IMG/VR virus record: IMGVR_UViG_3300011114_000588
Location: 1-36,825 of that record
Source of the DNA: a virus
Length of the DNA: 36,825 nucleotides
Strand: one strand, 5' to 3'
The notes beneath the pieces are model-generated. The model was given only the letters and a program-made list of their open reading frames with translations, did no database searches and was not told the origin of the DNA. Of this stretch, positions 30,170 through 36,780 are shown in pieces. The position numbers and the translations under genes are program-made. Position 1 is the first letter of the stretch. Every line of letters begins with the position of its first letter.

Positions 30170-30633
30170 TACTTTTCCCAAGCCTTCTTCGTGGTGGGGG
30201 CCGGGGCGGCGAAGTTCGTAGCCATGCGCGGCGCGCTCTGGGATTGAGCGGGCCTGTAAGTGATTACCTTGTTGCGCGACGGGTCTTTCCGGTCGATGTC
30301 CAGAATGAGCTTGAACGGCACATCATGGATGCTCTCGGTGTCCTTGGAGTGGGGTTTACCGCAGGCCACCAGCAGCCTTTTCAGGGCGATGCGGCTGATG
30401 TCTTCGGCTTGCTTGTTCGGGTTGACGATGTTCAGCCGTTCCCAAATCTTGCGACCGGCGCTAGGCCCGTCGATGATGTCGATCACCAGTTCGATGTACT
30501 GGCCGGTTCCAGCCTTCGTGTCCTTTATGTCGGAGGCAGACACCATTGCGGTGTACTCTCCGGGGGCCAGAGGCTCGAAGGTCGAGGGGCGGTCGTCAAC
30601 GTAACTGCTGACATCAAAATCAAATGTGGGCAT
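30169..30633 (-). CDS. DUF669-family single-strand DNA-binding/recombination protein
   Basis: 154 aa. ATG 30633 has AAGGA 9 nt upstream and an N-terminus MPTFDFDVSSYVDDRPSTFEPLAPGEYTAMV. The pattern (…PGEYTAMV, DTKAGTGQYIELVIDIIDG, GRKIWERLNIVNPN) matches DUF669, an OB-fold protein commonly placed beside phage Sak4-type ATPases and proposed to bind ssDNA like an SSB. It would work with the ATPase upstream and exonuclease downstream. C-terminal residues are Ala/Pro-rich, as in SSB tails. Confidence 0.85.
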   Translation of the reverse strand: MPTFDFDVSSYVDDRPSTFEPLAPGEYTAMVSASDIKDTKAGTGQYIELVIDIIDGPSAGRKIWERLNIVNPNKQAEDISRIALKRLLVACGKPHSKDTESIHDVPFKLILDIDRKDPSRNKVITYRPAQSQSAPRMATNFAAPAPTTKKAWEK

Positions 30634-30637
30634 TGGT

Positions 30638-31369
30638 TTAATCCTTGTTGCTGATTGCGGTTTCGAAGGCTTCCCATGACAGCGGGATGCTGTCGGGCAG
30701 TTGATAGCGGTTTTTCGCCATGTAGGCCGGGCGCTCGTTGCAATAGAGCAGACGCTCGCCCGTCGAGATGCCCCGATTGGTGGTCTTGTTGAAGCCAACG
30801 TCATCGTGCTTGACGATGGTCTTGTAGTTCGCAAACAGCACGGCATCGCACCATTCGCGCACGAGAGCATTGGAACGCTCCTGTAGTTTCGGCTGGTAGC
30901 GGTCGAAGGGTTCAACCTCCGGGCTATCAAACCGCTTGATAGTGGTGTGAGCAATAAGGATCACCACCATGCCACGCTCAAGCCGCAGGGCGTTCAGGCC
31001 CTCCAGTATGACGCGCCACTTCTCAGCAGCGATGAGCGCCCCCTTGCCGTAGGCTAGGTCTTTGGCGTCGTGCTTGGCATCAATCTCGCCTTGAATGATG
31101 GCCTCCAGCCAATCAAGGCTGTCGATCACCACCGTGCCAAAGCTGTGGTCTTCTTGGTACAGCGTGGCGATAGCGTTCATCACATCGTCTGTGCTGGTCG
31201 CGATGGGGAAGTGCTGTACTGGCAAGGAGCCTAGCCCGTCCTCGGTGAGAATGAAGATCGGGTTAGGCGCACCGGCTGCAAACGTGGTCTTGCCGATGCC
31301 CTCCACGCCGTACAACTCAATGCGCGGAGCAGAGATGGTATCGTTTACGAGGATTGATTTGAGGTTCAT
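30638..31369 (-). CDS. Sak4-like RecA-type ATPase (AAA_24)
   Basis: 243 aa, ATG 31369 with GGAG upstream. Walker A GVEGIGKTT (21-29) and Walker B TVVIDSLDW (79-87) with a RecA-like core place it among Sak4/UvsX-type phage recombinase ATPases, frequently paired with DUF669 proteins. It pairs strands for recombination-dependent replication or repair. Its stop overlaps the ribosome site of the downstream DUF669 gene, so the operon order is ATPase, DUF669, exonuclease, resolvase. Confidence 0.85.
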   Translation of the reverse strand: MNLKSILVNDTISAPRIELYGVEGIGKTTFAAGAPNPIFILTEDGLGSLPVQHFPIATSTDDVMNAIATLYQEDHSFGTVVIDSLDWLEAIIQGEIDAKHDAKDLAYGKGALIAAEKWRVILEGLNALRLERGMVVILIAHTTIKRFDSPEVEPFDRYQPKLQERSNALVREWCDAVLFANYKTIVKHDDVGFNKTTNRGISTGERLLYCNERPAYMAKNRYQLPDSIPLSWEAFETAISNKD

Positions 31370-31370
31370 C

Positions 31371-31748
31371 CTACAGCTCCACCGCAATGTGCGTCTTGGC
31401 GGGCTTGGAGTCGATCAACGGCGCAATCTCAAGCCACAGCTTCGGGTACTCGTCCCGAATAGCCTTGAGCTTGGTATCGTCCAACTCAAACTTGATCTTG
31501 ATCGGCACGAGAGCCTGATCCCAGTCGTGGGTAAGATCATTCAAAGCCTCAACGTCTGCCTTGAACGTCGTCTTGGCTGTGCTGACGATCTTGAAGCCGG
31601 TATCAAGGTGCGTCGTCGTGCGACCTTCCTTGTTGGGCTTGATCTGCTCCAGCATTTCTTCCTCAATGGCGAGGCGCTGGACGTTGGCCTGACGTTCAAG
31701 GCGCTTGGCCTCAATCCAGTCAGCAGCAAGGGTTTCTAGGCTTTTCAT
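31371..31748 (-). CDS. Conserved phage recombination-operon hypothetical, 125 aa
   Basis: The first gene of the leftward recombination operon; ATG 31748 with AGGAAC upstream. A helical N-terminus (LETLAADWIEAKRLERQANVQRLAIEEEMLEQI) precedes a mixed region with FKIVSTAKTTFKADVEAL and a C-terminal helix-turn. Similar proteins stand before Sak4-like ATPases in phages and may aid recombination. No catalytic residues can be named. Function unknown. Confidence 0.7.
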   Translation of the reverse strand: MKSLETLAADWIEAKRLERQANVQRLAIEEEMLEQIKPNKEGRTTTHLDTGFKIVSTAKTTFKADVEALNDLTHDWDQALVPIKIKFELDDTKLKAIRDEYPKLWLEIAPLIDSKPAKTHIAVEL

Positions 31749-31899
31749 CGTTTGGTTCCTGTTTGTGGCGACCCGCAGTCGGGCAAATCAGGTAGATCAC
31801 CTATTTGTTTTCGGCGCAATATGATTTTTCATAAACTTTACGGTTGCTAATCTTTTTTAGTGGATTAGCGTGGCTGCTTCGCCTCAAGGAAAAATCAAA
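31749..31899. promoter_or_regulatory. Divergent control region of recombination and replication genes
   Basis: The 151-bp gap between the leftward operon (start 31748) and the rightward HTH gene (start 31900) is AT-rich around 31803-31868. It contains AGGTAGATCACCT near 31790 (AGGT/ACCT arms) and the inverted repeat at 31846-31869. Candidate -10/-35 boxes exist in both directions but none is convincing by eye. It is the expected site for regulation by the adjacent HTH protein. Confidence 0.6.
31846..31869. promoter_or_regulatory. Inverted repeat, putative operator of the HTH gene
   Basis: GCTAATC (31846-31852) and GATTAGC (31863-31869) form a perfect 7-bp inverted repeat with a 10-nt T-rich spacer, ending 30 nt before the ATG of the HTH gene. 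Centre-to-centre spacing near 17 bp fits two half-sites on one face of the helix, as for a Cro/CI-type dimer. Autoregulation is a reasonable inference. Confidence 0.5.
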
Positions 31900-32133
31900 A
31901 TGGCAAACATCAAGGGCCGCTGTGAGCCCGCCTATAGCATCGTTACGTCGTTCGGCGGCGTTACGCAAACGGCAAAAATATGCGGCATAACACTTGGAGC
32001 TGTAAGCCGATGGATGTCAAAGGACGGCGGCGGCGGCGTTATCCCTACAGCGCACTGGAAGGCCCTGCTGATCTATGGCCGCGCGCACGGCATAAAAATT
32101 ACCCTGACCGCTCTTTCTGGAATAGTCCTTTAG
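31900..32133 (+). CDS. Cro/YdaS-like HTH regulator
   Basis: 77 aa. ATG 31900 has AAGGAA 9 nt upstream (GTG 31870 is a less likely upstream start). Residues about 18-40 (FGGVTQTAKICGITLGAVSRWMSK) form a helix-turn-helix of the YdaS/Cro type, and the following GGVIPTAHWKALL region is typical of that group. It should bind the divergent region in front of it and control both the primase-helicase gene downstream and the recombination operon. No CI-type partner with a protease or multimerisation domain was found, so a lysogeny switch is not proven. Confidence 0.75.
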   Translation: MANIKGRCEPAYSIVTSFGGVTQTAKICGITLGAVSRWMSKDGGGGVIPTAHWKALLIYGRAHGIKITLTALSGIVL

Positions 32134-32155
32134 CCTGACGCCACAAGGCTGCGCC

Positions 32156-34054
32156 ATGAACAATTCAGACTTCCTGCTTGCCGCTTACGGTGAGCTGCAA
32201 AACAATTACGGCTGGACGGCATCCTTTGCCAGTGACCCCAACGACCCCGCAGCCGGGGCTTGGGCCGGTCAACAATGGACCGCAAAGCCCCTGCAGGCGG
32301 CGTTTATAAACTCGCGCGTCGAAAATAACAATTTTTACAGCGTCGGCGTAATGAACACGCCAGATGTGCCCAAGCGGGCCAAGAGCCTGTTCAAGCGCCT
32401 TGCCGTGCTGTTGGCAGACGATGCAGACCCCGGTTCACTGATGGGGCCAACGTCCTACATCCTCGAAACAAGCGCCGGGAATTATCAGATCGGCGTGTTC
32501 CTCGATCCTGACGACCCCGACACCACCAACGGCCCGCTGATCGACATTGTGCTGTCCTGCATGGCCTCGCGCGGCATTATCAATGCCGACGCCAGCGGCA
32601 ACAACCCAGTGCGTTACGGGCGGCTTCCTAACGGCTGCAACACCAAGAAAACGGCCAACGCTTTTGCATCCAAGCTGCATCACTTTGACGGGCAGCTAGT
32701 CTATTCGCTTGAGGATGCAGCCGCGTCGTTTGGCATCGACTTGGCAGACGCACGGGAATGGGCCAAGAGCCCGCCGCTGCAAGAAGTGAAGTTCACCAAT
32801 CCCAAGATGGATGGCGTTGAAGCCTTCAAGCAGCTTATCAACCCCGACCTTGCAGAACGTAGCTACCATGATCCGCTGCTGAAAATCAGCGCGGCGATGG
32901 TGTCGCGCGGCATGGATAAGGACGGCGCGCTGTCCATGATCCGCGCACTGATGCTCGCCATCAAGCCTGACGAGGGGCCGGAATTGTCGCGCTGGGAGGC
33001 CCGCTTTGGGCATGACCTACAGCGCATGGTAAAAGGCGCTGATAAGTTCGCACCAGAGGCGGGGCCAGATGATGAAAGCGTTGTCCTGACCTTGGATGAG
33101 CTGGAGGCTCGCACATTGAATGTTAACTGGCTGGTCAAGGGCCTGATACCCCGCGATTCGATGGGCATGGTGTTCGGCGGCTCTGGCACCTACAAGTCAT
33201 TCATCAGCCTAGACCTTGCGCTGCACGTTGCACACGGTTTGGATTGGACAGGGCGGCGAACCGAAGCTGGGGCGGTCCTGATTGTCGCCGCTGAAGGCGG
33301 GGCCGGGATATTCCGCCGCGTTCAGGCTTGGCACCAGCACCACGGCCTAGAGCGGGCGAAGAATGTTTTTGTCTGCATCACGCCGTTGATCCTGTCCGAA
33401 GAACACAGCATGGAAGTGCTGCGTAACTCGATCTCGAAAATGCCGGTAAGCCCTGCCCTAGTCATCATTGACACGTTGGCCCAGACGTTCGCGGGCGTTG
33501 AGAATGATAGCAGCGATATTTCAGCCTATCTGAGGTCCATCAACAGTGAGTTGCGGGCTGAGTTCAACACCTCTGTAATTATCGTTCACCACTCAGGCCA
33601 CACAGTCTCAGAGCGTCCGCGTGGATCGTCGGCCCTGATCGGCAACCTAGATTATATCCTTGGGGTGTTTCGGCCAGAAGGCGACGAGCGCACGGCTAGG
33701 CTGTCGGTCATCAAACAAAAGGACAGCGACAAGATCGACGACCTTTATTTTGATATGCGGCACATCGTTTTGGGCGTCGATGAGGATGACGAGGAGATTA
33801 GCAGCCTTGTGGCCGAATGTGGCAAAGGGCCTTCAGAGCTGGGCCGCACTAGCAAGTACGATGGCGCAGTCATTCGCGCATTGAGCGACGGGCCTAAGTC
33901 TGAGGATGAATTGCGGAAGATGACGGCTGAATTAAGCAATAACCCCACGACAGCCCGGAAGGGACTGCGTGAGGCTATTAACAAGCTGGAAGCCGCCCGT
34001 CAGATACGATCGCTTGGCGGCTCAGTATGGGCCTTGTCGCCTCACACTATCTAG
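32156..34054 (+). CDS. Primase-helicase (RepB-like primase + AAA_25 ATPase)
   Basis: 632 aa. The N-terminal domain (about 20-175) resembles RepB/archaeo-eukaryotic-type primases: ADDADPG near 87-93, YQIGVFLDPDD (110-120) and RYGRLPNGCN (153-162). A RecA-fold ATPase (about 320-560) has Walker A GGSGTYKS (341-348), Walker B ALVIIDTLA (434-442) and a VHHSGHT motif. The C-terminal ~70 residues (SKYDGAVIRALSDGPKSEDELRKM…) look like a winged helix. It would unwind and prime phage replication. The gene overlaps the convergent GcrA homologue by 8 bp. Confidence 0.85.
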   Translation: MNNSDFLLAAYGELQNNYGWTASFASDPNDPAAGAWAGQQWTAKPLQAAFINSRVENNNFYSVGVMNTPDVPKRAKSLFKRLAVLLADDADPGSLMGPTSYILETSAGNYQIGVFLDPDDPDTTNGPLIDIVLSCMASRGIINADASGNNPVRYGRLPNGCNTKKTANAFASKLHHFDGQLVYSLEDAAASFGIDLADAREWAKSPPLQEVKFTNPKMDGVEAFKQLINPDLAERSYHDPLLKISAAMVSRGMDKDGALSMIRALMLAIKPDEGPELSRWEARFGHDLQRMVKGADKFAPEAGPDDESVVLTLDELEARTLNVNWLVKGLIPRDSMGMVFGGSGTYKSFISLDLALHVAHGLDWTGRRTEAGAVLIVAAEGGAGIFRRVQAWHQHHGLERAKNVFVCITPLILSEEHSMEVLRNSISKMPVSPALVIIDTLAQTFAGVENDSSDISAYLRSINSELRAEFNTSVIIVHHSGHTVSERPRGSSALIGNLDYILGVFRPEGDERTARLSVIKQKDSDKIDDLYFDMRHIVLGVDEDDEEISSLVAECGKGPSELGRTSKYDGAVIRALSDGPKSEDELRKMTAELSNNPTTARKGLREAINKLEAARQIRSLGGSVWALSPHTI

Positions 34055-34562
34055 CGCCAAAATACAAAACCATTCGGTTGAACGACGGACCCTTTTTAGG
34101 GGCATATGAAGTTATCGCTTGATGGTGGCCGCAATAGGATTTGCCTTTCGGGGCCTGAGCGCCGCACATCATAGCCTCGGCCATGTCGCCTAAGCGGTAA
34201 TCCCCCTCGATAAATCGGCACTGGTTTGGCCTTATGTCGGCTAGGGCCAAGGCAACTTCCGAAGTGGGCTTTTCGTAAACAATTGGCTTAGGCGGCAGGA
34301 CGCGACGGGCTTTGATATTCTTCGCCAAGTGCCATACTTTAGGCCGCGCCGTGGGCGCTATGGGCCTGTGTGGGGCATTGATAGAGGCCCCGACCACGCC
34401 AGCGCGGCGAAGCCTACGCAACTTGCCTATCACCGCGTTCCGGCTTCCAATGCCCATGTTTCGGGCTATCTGAGAAGCCGAAAGGCCCGCGTTAAACAGG
34501 TTAATTAGCTTAACAACGCGCTCGTCACTCCAGCCCTCATTCGGAATTGGATTGTTCTTCAC
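34047..34562 (-). CDS. GcrA-family cell-cycle regulator homologue
   Basis: 171 aa; GTG 34562 with GGAG 8 nt upstream. N-terminal WSDERVVKLINLFNAGLSASQIARNMG followed by RNAVIGKLRRL (about 11-51) is the GcrA DNA-binding region. The C-terminal third (NQCRFIEGDYRLGD … MMCGA … YCGHHQ) retains the Cys/His-containing end seen in GcrA. GcrA works with sigma70 at CcrM-methylated GANTC promoters in alphaproteobacteria; a phage copy may redirect host or phage transcription. It is last in the leftward operon, after tiny early genes. The middle basic/Pro linker is longer than usual. Confidence 0.85.
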   Translation of the reverse strand: MKNNPIPNEGWSDERVVKLINLFNAGLSASQIARNMGIGSRNAVIGKLRRLRRAGVVGASINAPHRPIAPTARPKVWHLAKNIKARRVLPPKPIVYEKPTSEVALALADIRPNQCRFIEGDYRLGDMAEAMMCGAQAPKGKSYCGHHQAITSYAPKKGPSFNRMVLYFGAR

Positions 34563-34758
34563 GTGCTTTCTCCCTCGCCAGACGTTTGGCTGTGTGTGTT
34601 CGACCGGCGGCGCGGCCTATGGCGACATAATAGGCATGGATAAATTCAGGCGTTCTGGGCAGGCCCTTGATGCACCGCAATTGGCTTTCGCCCCGGCCAT
34701 TGCGCCCGCCCTTGGCGCTGGCCTTTTTGCGTTGCTCTTTTGTGTAGGGTTTTTTCAT
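34537..34758 (-). CDS. Basic Lys/Arg-rich protein, 73 aa
   Basis: ATG 34758 is supported by AGAGGAAC upstream and an ATGA overlap with the preceding gene's stop. The N-terminus MKKPYTKEQRKKASAKGGRNGRG is very basic and the rest (IHAYYVAIGRAAGRTHTAKRLAREKAREEQ) is helical. Such composition is usual for small nucleic-acid-binding phage proteins. It overlaps the GcrA start by 26 bp, so both are tightly coupled. Function unknown. Confidence 0.65.
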   Translation of the reverse strand: MKKPYTKEQRKKASAKGGRNGRGESQLRCIKGLPRTPEFIHAYYVAIGRAAGRTHTAKRLAREKAREEQSNSE

Positions 34759-34892
34759 CGTTCCTCTCTTGGGCGGCAAAGGGTGCAATTAAAGAACGTC
34801 TTGGTTTGGGCATCCCATACCGCGTGAGAGCCTTTGAACAATCTAGCGCCGCATCGGCACGTTGTCGCGTGTTGAACGGCTTGGGATTTCAC
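34755..34892 (-). CDS. Zinc-ribbon miniprotein, 45 aa
   Basis: GTG 34892 overlaps the previous stop (GTGA) and its stop overlaps the next ATG. It contains two C-x-C/C-x-x-C pairs (TTCRCGARLF and FFNCTLCRP), a zinc-ribbon pattern. A longer 92-aa reading of this frame is possible but would overlap the 53-aa zinc-ribbon gene upstream in another frame. Possible regulator or host-interaction factor. Confidence 0.6.
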   Translation of the reverse strand: MKSQAVQHATTCRCGARLFKGSHAVWDAQTKTFFNCTLCRPREER

Positions 34893-35050
34893 GGCTCTAG
34901 CTCGCTGGCGCAAGCCTCGCAGATCAATCGTTCTTCGCCGTCGATGGTCGCCAACGTCGGCACATATTCCTGTTCTCCGCATTGCCAACAGCCGCTCTGG
35001 TCGCGGGCCATAACCTTGTCGTAAAGCTTCCAAAGCCCTGCGCGGCTCAT
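34889..35050 (-). CDS. Zinc-ribbon miniprotein, 53 aa
   Basis: Read from ATG 35050, which overlaps the previous stop, to a TGA that overlaps the next GTG. CWQCGE (21-26) and LICEAC (42-47) are paired CxxC motifs with a TIDGEE turn between, a small zinc-binding fold. This frame, not the overlapping open frame, fits the operon's overlap pattern. Possibly nucleic-acid or RNA-polymerase binding; unproven. Confidence 0.7.
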   Translation of the reverse strand: MSRAGLWKLYDKVMARDQSGCWQCGEQEYVPTLATIDGEERLICEACASELEP

Positions 35051-35457
35051 ACCAGCACCCGAATGACTATCGCCGCCAGCAGGGCAGCCCCGGCGACAAC
35101 ACAGGCCACGTTAAGGGTGCGCTCTGTAAGGCGCTGGAAGGCGCTAGGGCGGGCAAATTCGGCCACTTCGCCCGCCTGTAGGGGCAGGCCTCGGTTGGCC
35201 CCATGATTAAGCGCGCGGGCGTGGCTATCAAATGGCATTTTGGGTTGTTCGGAAGGCATGGCGTTTTCCTCTGGTAAGAGCGCGATAAGCAGCGCGCGAG
35301 CGGTCATTAGGCGATGCAATATTTCCTCATCGTCGGGCGCTAGGTTGTGGGCCGTTTCCAGTACCAAAGCCTCAGCCAGTATGGCGACGAAATAATCGGG
35401 TTCGGGCAGATAGGCCAGCTTGGAGGCGCGATATGGGAAGGCGATTATCTCAGCCAT
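35047..35457 (-). CDS. Membrane-anchored protein, 136 aa
   Basis: ATG 35457 with AAGGA about 10 nt upstream. A soluble helical N-terminal part (AILAEALVLETAHNLAPDDEEILHRL) is followed by a single C-terminal transmembrane helix (about 115-136, TLNVACVVAGAALLAAIVIRVLV). It may anchor an early protein at the inner membrane. No recognised family. Confidence 0.65.
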   Translation of the reverse strand: MAEIIAFPYRASKLAYLPEPDYFVAILAEALVLETAHNLAPDDEEILHRLMTARALLIALLPEENAMPSEQPKMPFDSHARALNHGANRGLPLQAGEVAEFARPSAFQRLTERTLNVACVVAGAALLAAIVIRVLV

Positions 35458-35460
35458 TGG

Positions 35461-35889
35461 CTAAATGTCCTTAAATTGGGTTAGTGGGATTTCGATAAGC
35501 GGCTCTATGTCGCTGGCGTCGCCTCTATCGGTGCGACCGCCTAGCAATACGCGAAGGGGGCTATTCGATACGGTTGTGAACATGGTTCGCCCCGGCCATG
35601 CGACCACGAATAAGCCGGGAACGTGGGCGGTCTGGACTAAGGCGTTCATGGCCGACCATTTTGCGAGCGATAGCCAATAAGTCTCGAAGGTCCGCGTTCT
35701 GACCTTTATTTCAACAAAAGCCTCCAGCGTGTCGCCGCTGAACAGGGCATAATCGTAAGCGTAAAAGGCTTTCAGCTTTCGCACATCGTAACCCCAAGCG
35801 GTAGCTACACGTTCGGCTGTGTTGCGTTCGCGTTCGGTATCGCTTGGGGTTTCGTATGTGGGGCGCGTTAGAGCTTGTTTGCTATCCAT
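35461..35889 (-). CDS. PDDEXK-like nuclease-fold protein
   Basis: 142 aa from ATG 35889 (GTG 35895 also possible; no clear ribosome site, so it may be coupled to the overlapping 32-aa gene). D46 (AYDYAL) and E60-I-K62 (AFVEIKVRT) with a preceding helix (NTAERVATAWGYDVRK) match the core of PD-(D/E)XK folds. It could be a host-DNA-degrading or restriction-like nuclease of the early operon, or a structural relative that lost activity. Domain family not named. Confidence 0.6.
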   Translation of the reverse strand: MDSKQALTRPTYETPSDTERERNTAERVATAWGYDVRKLKAFYAYDYALFSGDTLEAFVEIKVRTRTFETYWLSLAKWSAMNALVQTAHVPGLFVVAWPGRTMFTTVSNSPLRVLLGGRTDRGDASDIEPLIEIPLTQFKDI

Positions 35890-35966
35890 GCCCACAAGGG
35901 CAGGCTGAGGGCATAGAGGGCCGCTAGGGTGGTTCCTAGGGCTAGCGTGATGAGTAGGCCGGTCAT
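35868..35966 (-). CDS. 32-aa membrane miniprotein
   Basis: MTGLLITLALGTTLAALYALSLPLWAWIANKL-type sequence: one hydrophobic helix across the whole length with a Trp-rich C-terminal end. ATG 35966 overlaps the stop of the upstream gene (ATGA) and the stop overlaps the start region of the PDDEXK-like gene by 22 bp. The overlap signature argues for real translation. Possible toxin-like or membrane-modulating peptide; function unknown. Confidence 0.6.
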   Translation of the reverse strand: MTGLLITLALGTTLAALYALSLPLWAWIANKL

Positions 35967-36172
35967 TGGGTTAGCCCATCCCTAGCCGCTTGCCACGCGG
36001 CAGTTGCTTGCACGGCCTCCATGACTGCATCGCCGTGTTCGATTTTGGCGTGGGAAAGCTCAATTTCGAACCCAAAATAGGCAAGCATTTTTACTTTTTC
36101 GTATGCTAGACGCTCTTTAGCGCAAGCCTCATCGTTCAAGCGCGCGGCGGCTTCGAGGGCTGGATTGCTCAT
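35963..36172 (-). CDS. Unknown helical protein, 69 aa
   Basis: ATG 36172 has GGAGG 7 nt upstream. The sequence MSNPALEAAARLNDEACAKERLAYEKVKMLAYFGFEIEL is helical, with one Cys and an acidic to basic pattern; the C-terminal part (DAVMEAVQATAAWQAARDGL) is another helix. No motif identified. It starts 2 bp after the stop of the upstream gene, in the same operon. Confidence 0.65.
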   Translation of the reverse strand: MSNPALEAAARLNDEACAKERLAYEKVKMLAYFGFEIELSHAKIEHGDAVMEAVQATAAWQAARDGLTQ

Positions 36173-36174
36173 GG

Positions 36175-36399
36175 CTATGCCTCCAAGCCGCGCAGGGCTT
36201 CGCGAACGCAAGTGACGTTATAGATAGCGCCGTCTGGCGTCTTTTCGCCACGAAGGGCGTTCGCCAGTTTGACGGAGCCAACGCCGGTCCCGTATTGCTT
36301 CACGAATGACAGGGCCATGCGGTAAAGCGGTTCATCGTTATTGATCCAAAGTGAGACGTTCCAAGCGTTCCAGCTACGGTGTCCGTTGTAGGTGTTCAT
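36175..36399 (-). CDS. Small phage protein with WNVxLWINND motif, 74 aa
   Basis: ATG 36399 with CAGGA about 10 nt upstream. MNTYNGHRSWNAWNVSLWINNDEPLYR is the N-terminal signature of a family of small proteins widespread in phages of many hosts, of unknown function (DUF7249-like). C-terminal GEKTPDGAIYNVTCVREALRGLE completes a probable compact helical fold. It belongs to the leftward early operon. Confidence 0.7.
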   Translation of the reverse strand: MNTYNGHRSWNAWNVSLWINNDEPLYRMALSFVKQYGTGVGSVKLANALRGEKTPDGAIYNVTCVREALRGLEA

Positions 36400-36441
36400 G
36401 GTGGCGTGTCCTGTTGATGGTTGATGGTTAGGGTTAGAGTG

Positions 36442-36466
36442 GGAGCCGCCCCAGTGAGACGGCTCC
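36442..36466. other. Perfect hairpin between two early leftward genes
   Basis: GGAGCCG (36442-36448) and CGGCTCC (36460-36466) form a 7-bp stem with an 11-nt loop in the 77-bp gap between genes. No U-run follows on the minus strand. It may mark an mRNA processing or stability element. The rest of the gap holds GGTTGATGGTTAGGGTTAG-like short repeats. Confidence 0.45.
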
Positions 36467-36476
36467 GGCTCAAAAC

Positions 36477-36707
36477 CTAATCCTCTGAGGGATAGAAACA
36501 CAAGTCGAAGCCGTAGTAGGGATCGACGATCTTGCCCAGAGCGCCGCACAGGGCGAAGGACGCTCCGATGGCCCAGTCGTACTCTCCGGCCTCGTAGGCG
36601 ACGCACCAGCAAGTATCGTCGTCGAAGTGGCGAGCCTCGCCGGGTGCGCGGATCATGACTTCCTTGTCGGGGTCATAGCCCTCGTCGGCTGCGATGCTGC
36701 TCGCCAT
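36477..36707 (-). CDS. Acidic Trp/Cys-containing protein, 76 aa
   Basis: ATG 36707 with AAGG upstream (AAGGCGGTTT). The sequence contains DDDTCWCVAYEAGEYDWAIGASFALCGALG, with a C-x-C pair and many acidic residues (pI clearly low), a feature of early anti-host or DNA-mimic candidates but not proof. No recognised domain. The start lies inside the preceding 35-aa gene in another frame, suggesting coupling. Confidence 0.65.
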   Translation of the reverse strand: MASSIAADEGYDPDKEVMIRAPGEARHFDDDTCWCVAYEAGEYDWAIGASFALCGALGKIVDPYYGFDLCFYPSED

Positions 36708-36780
36708 AAACCGCCTTGGCGGCTTGCTCTGCGTTCATGGTGCGGGTGACGACGTTGGCTAGGCGGGTGGCGTAGGACAT
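36673..36780 (-). CDS. 35-aa miniprotein across the contig junction
   Basis: Read from ATG 36780 (also seen at 82 in the left copy) to a TGA at 36673: MSYATRLANVVTRTMNAEQ…HRSRRGL, a helical basic peptide. AAGGAA lies about 7 nt upstream. The last codons overlap the start of the 76-aa gene in a different frame. In the linear window the left copy is truncated by the contig end, but the circular form is intact. Function unknown. Confidence 0.65.
   Translation of the reverse strand: MSYATRLANVVTRTMNAEQAAKAVYGEQHRSRRGL

Noticed and set aside
34755-35033. A single 92-aa protein in place of two zinc-ribbon genes
   Set aside because: Its first half overlaps the 53-aa CxxC gene in another frame and has no protein-like motif, while the GTGA/ATGA overlaps support two separate genes.
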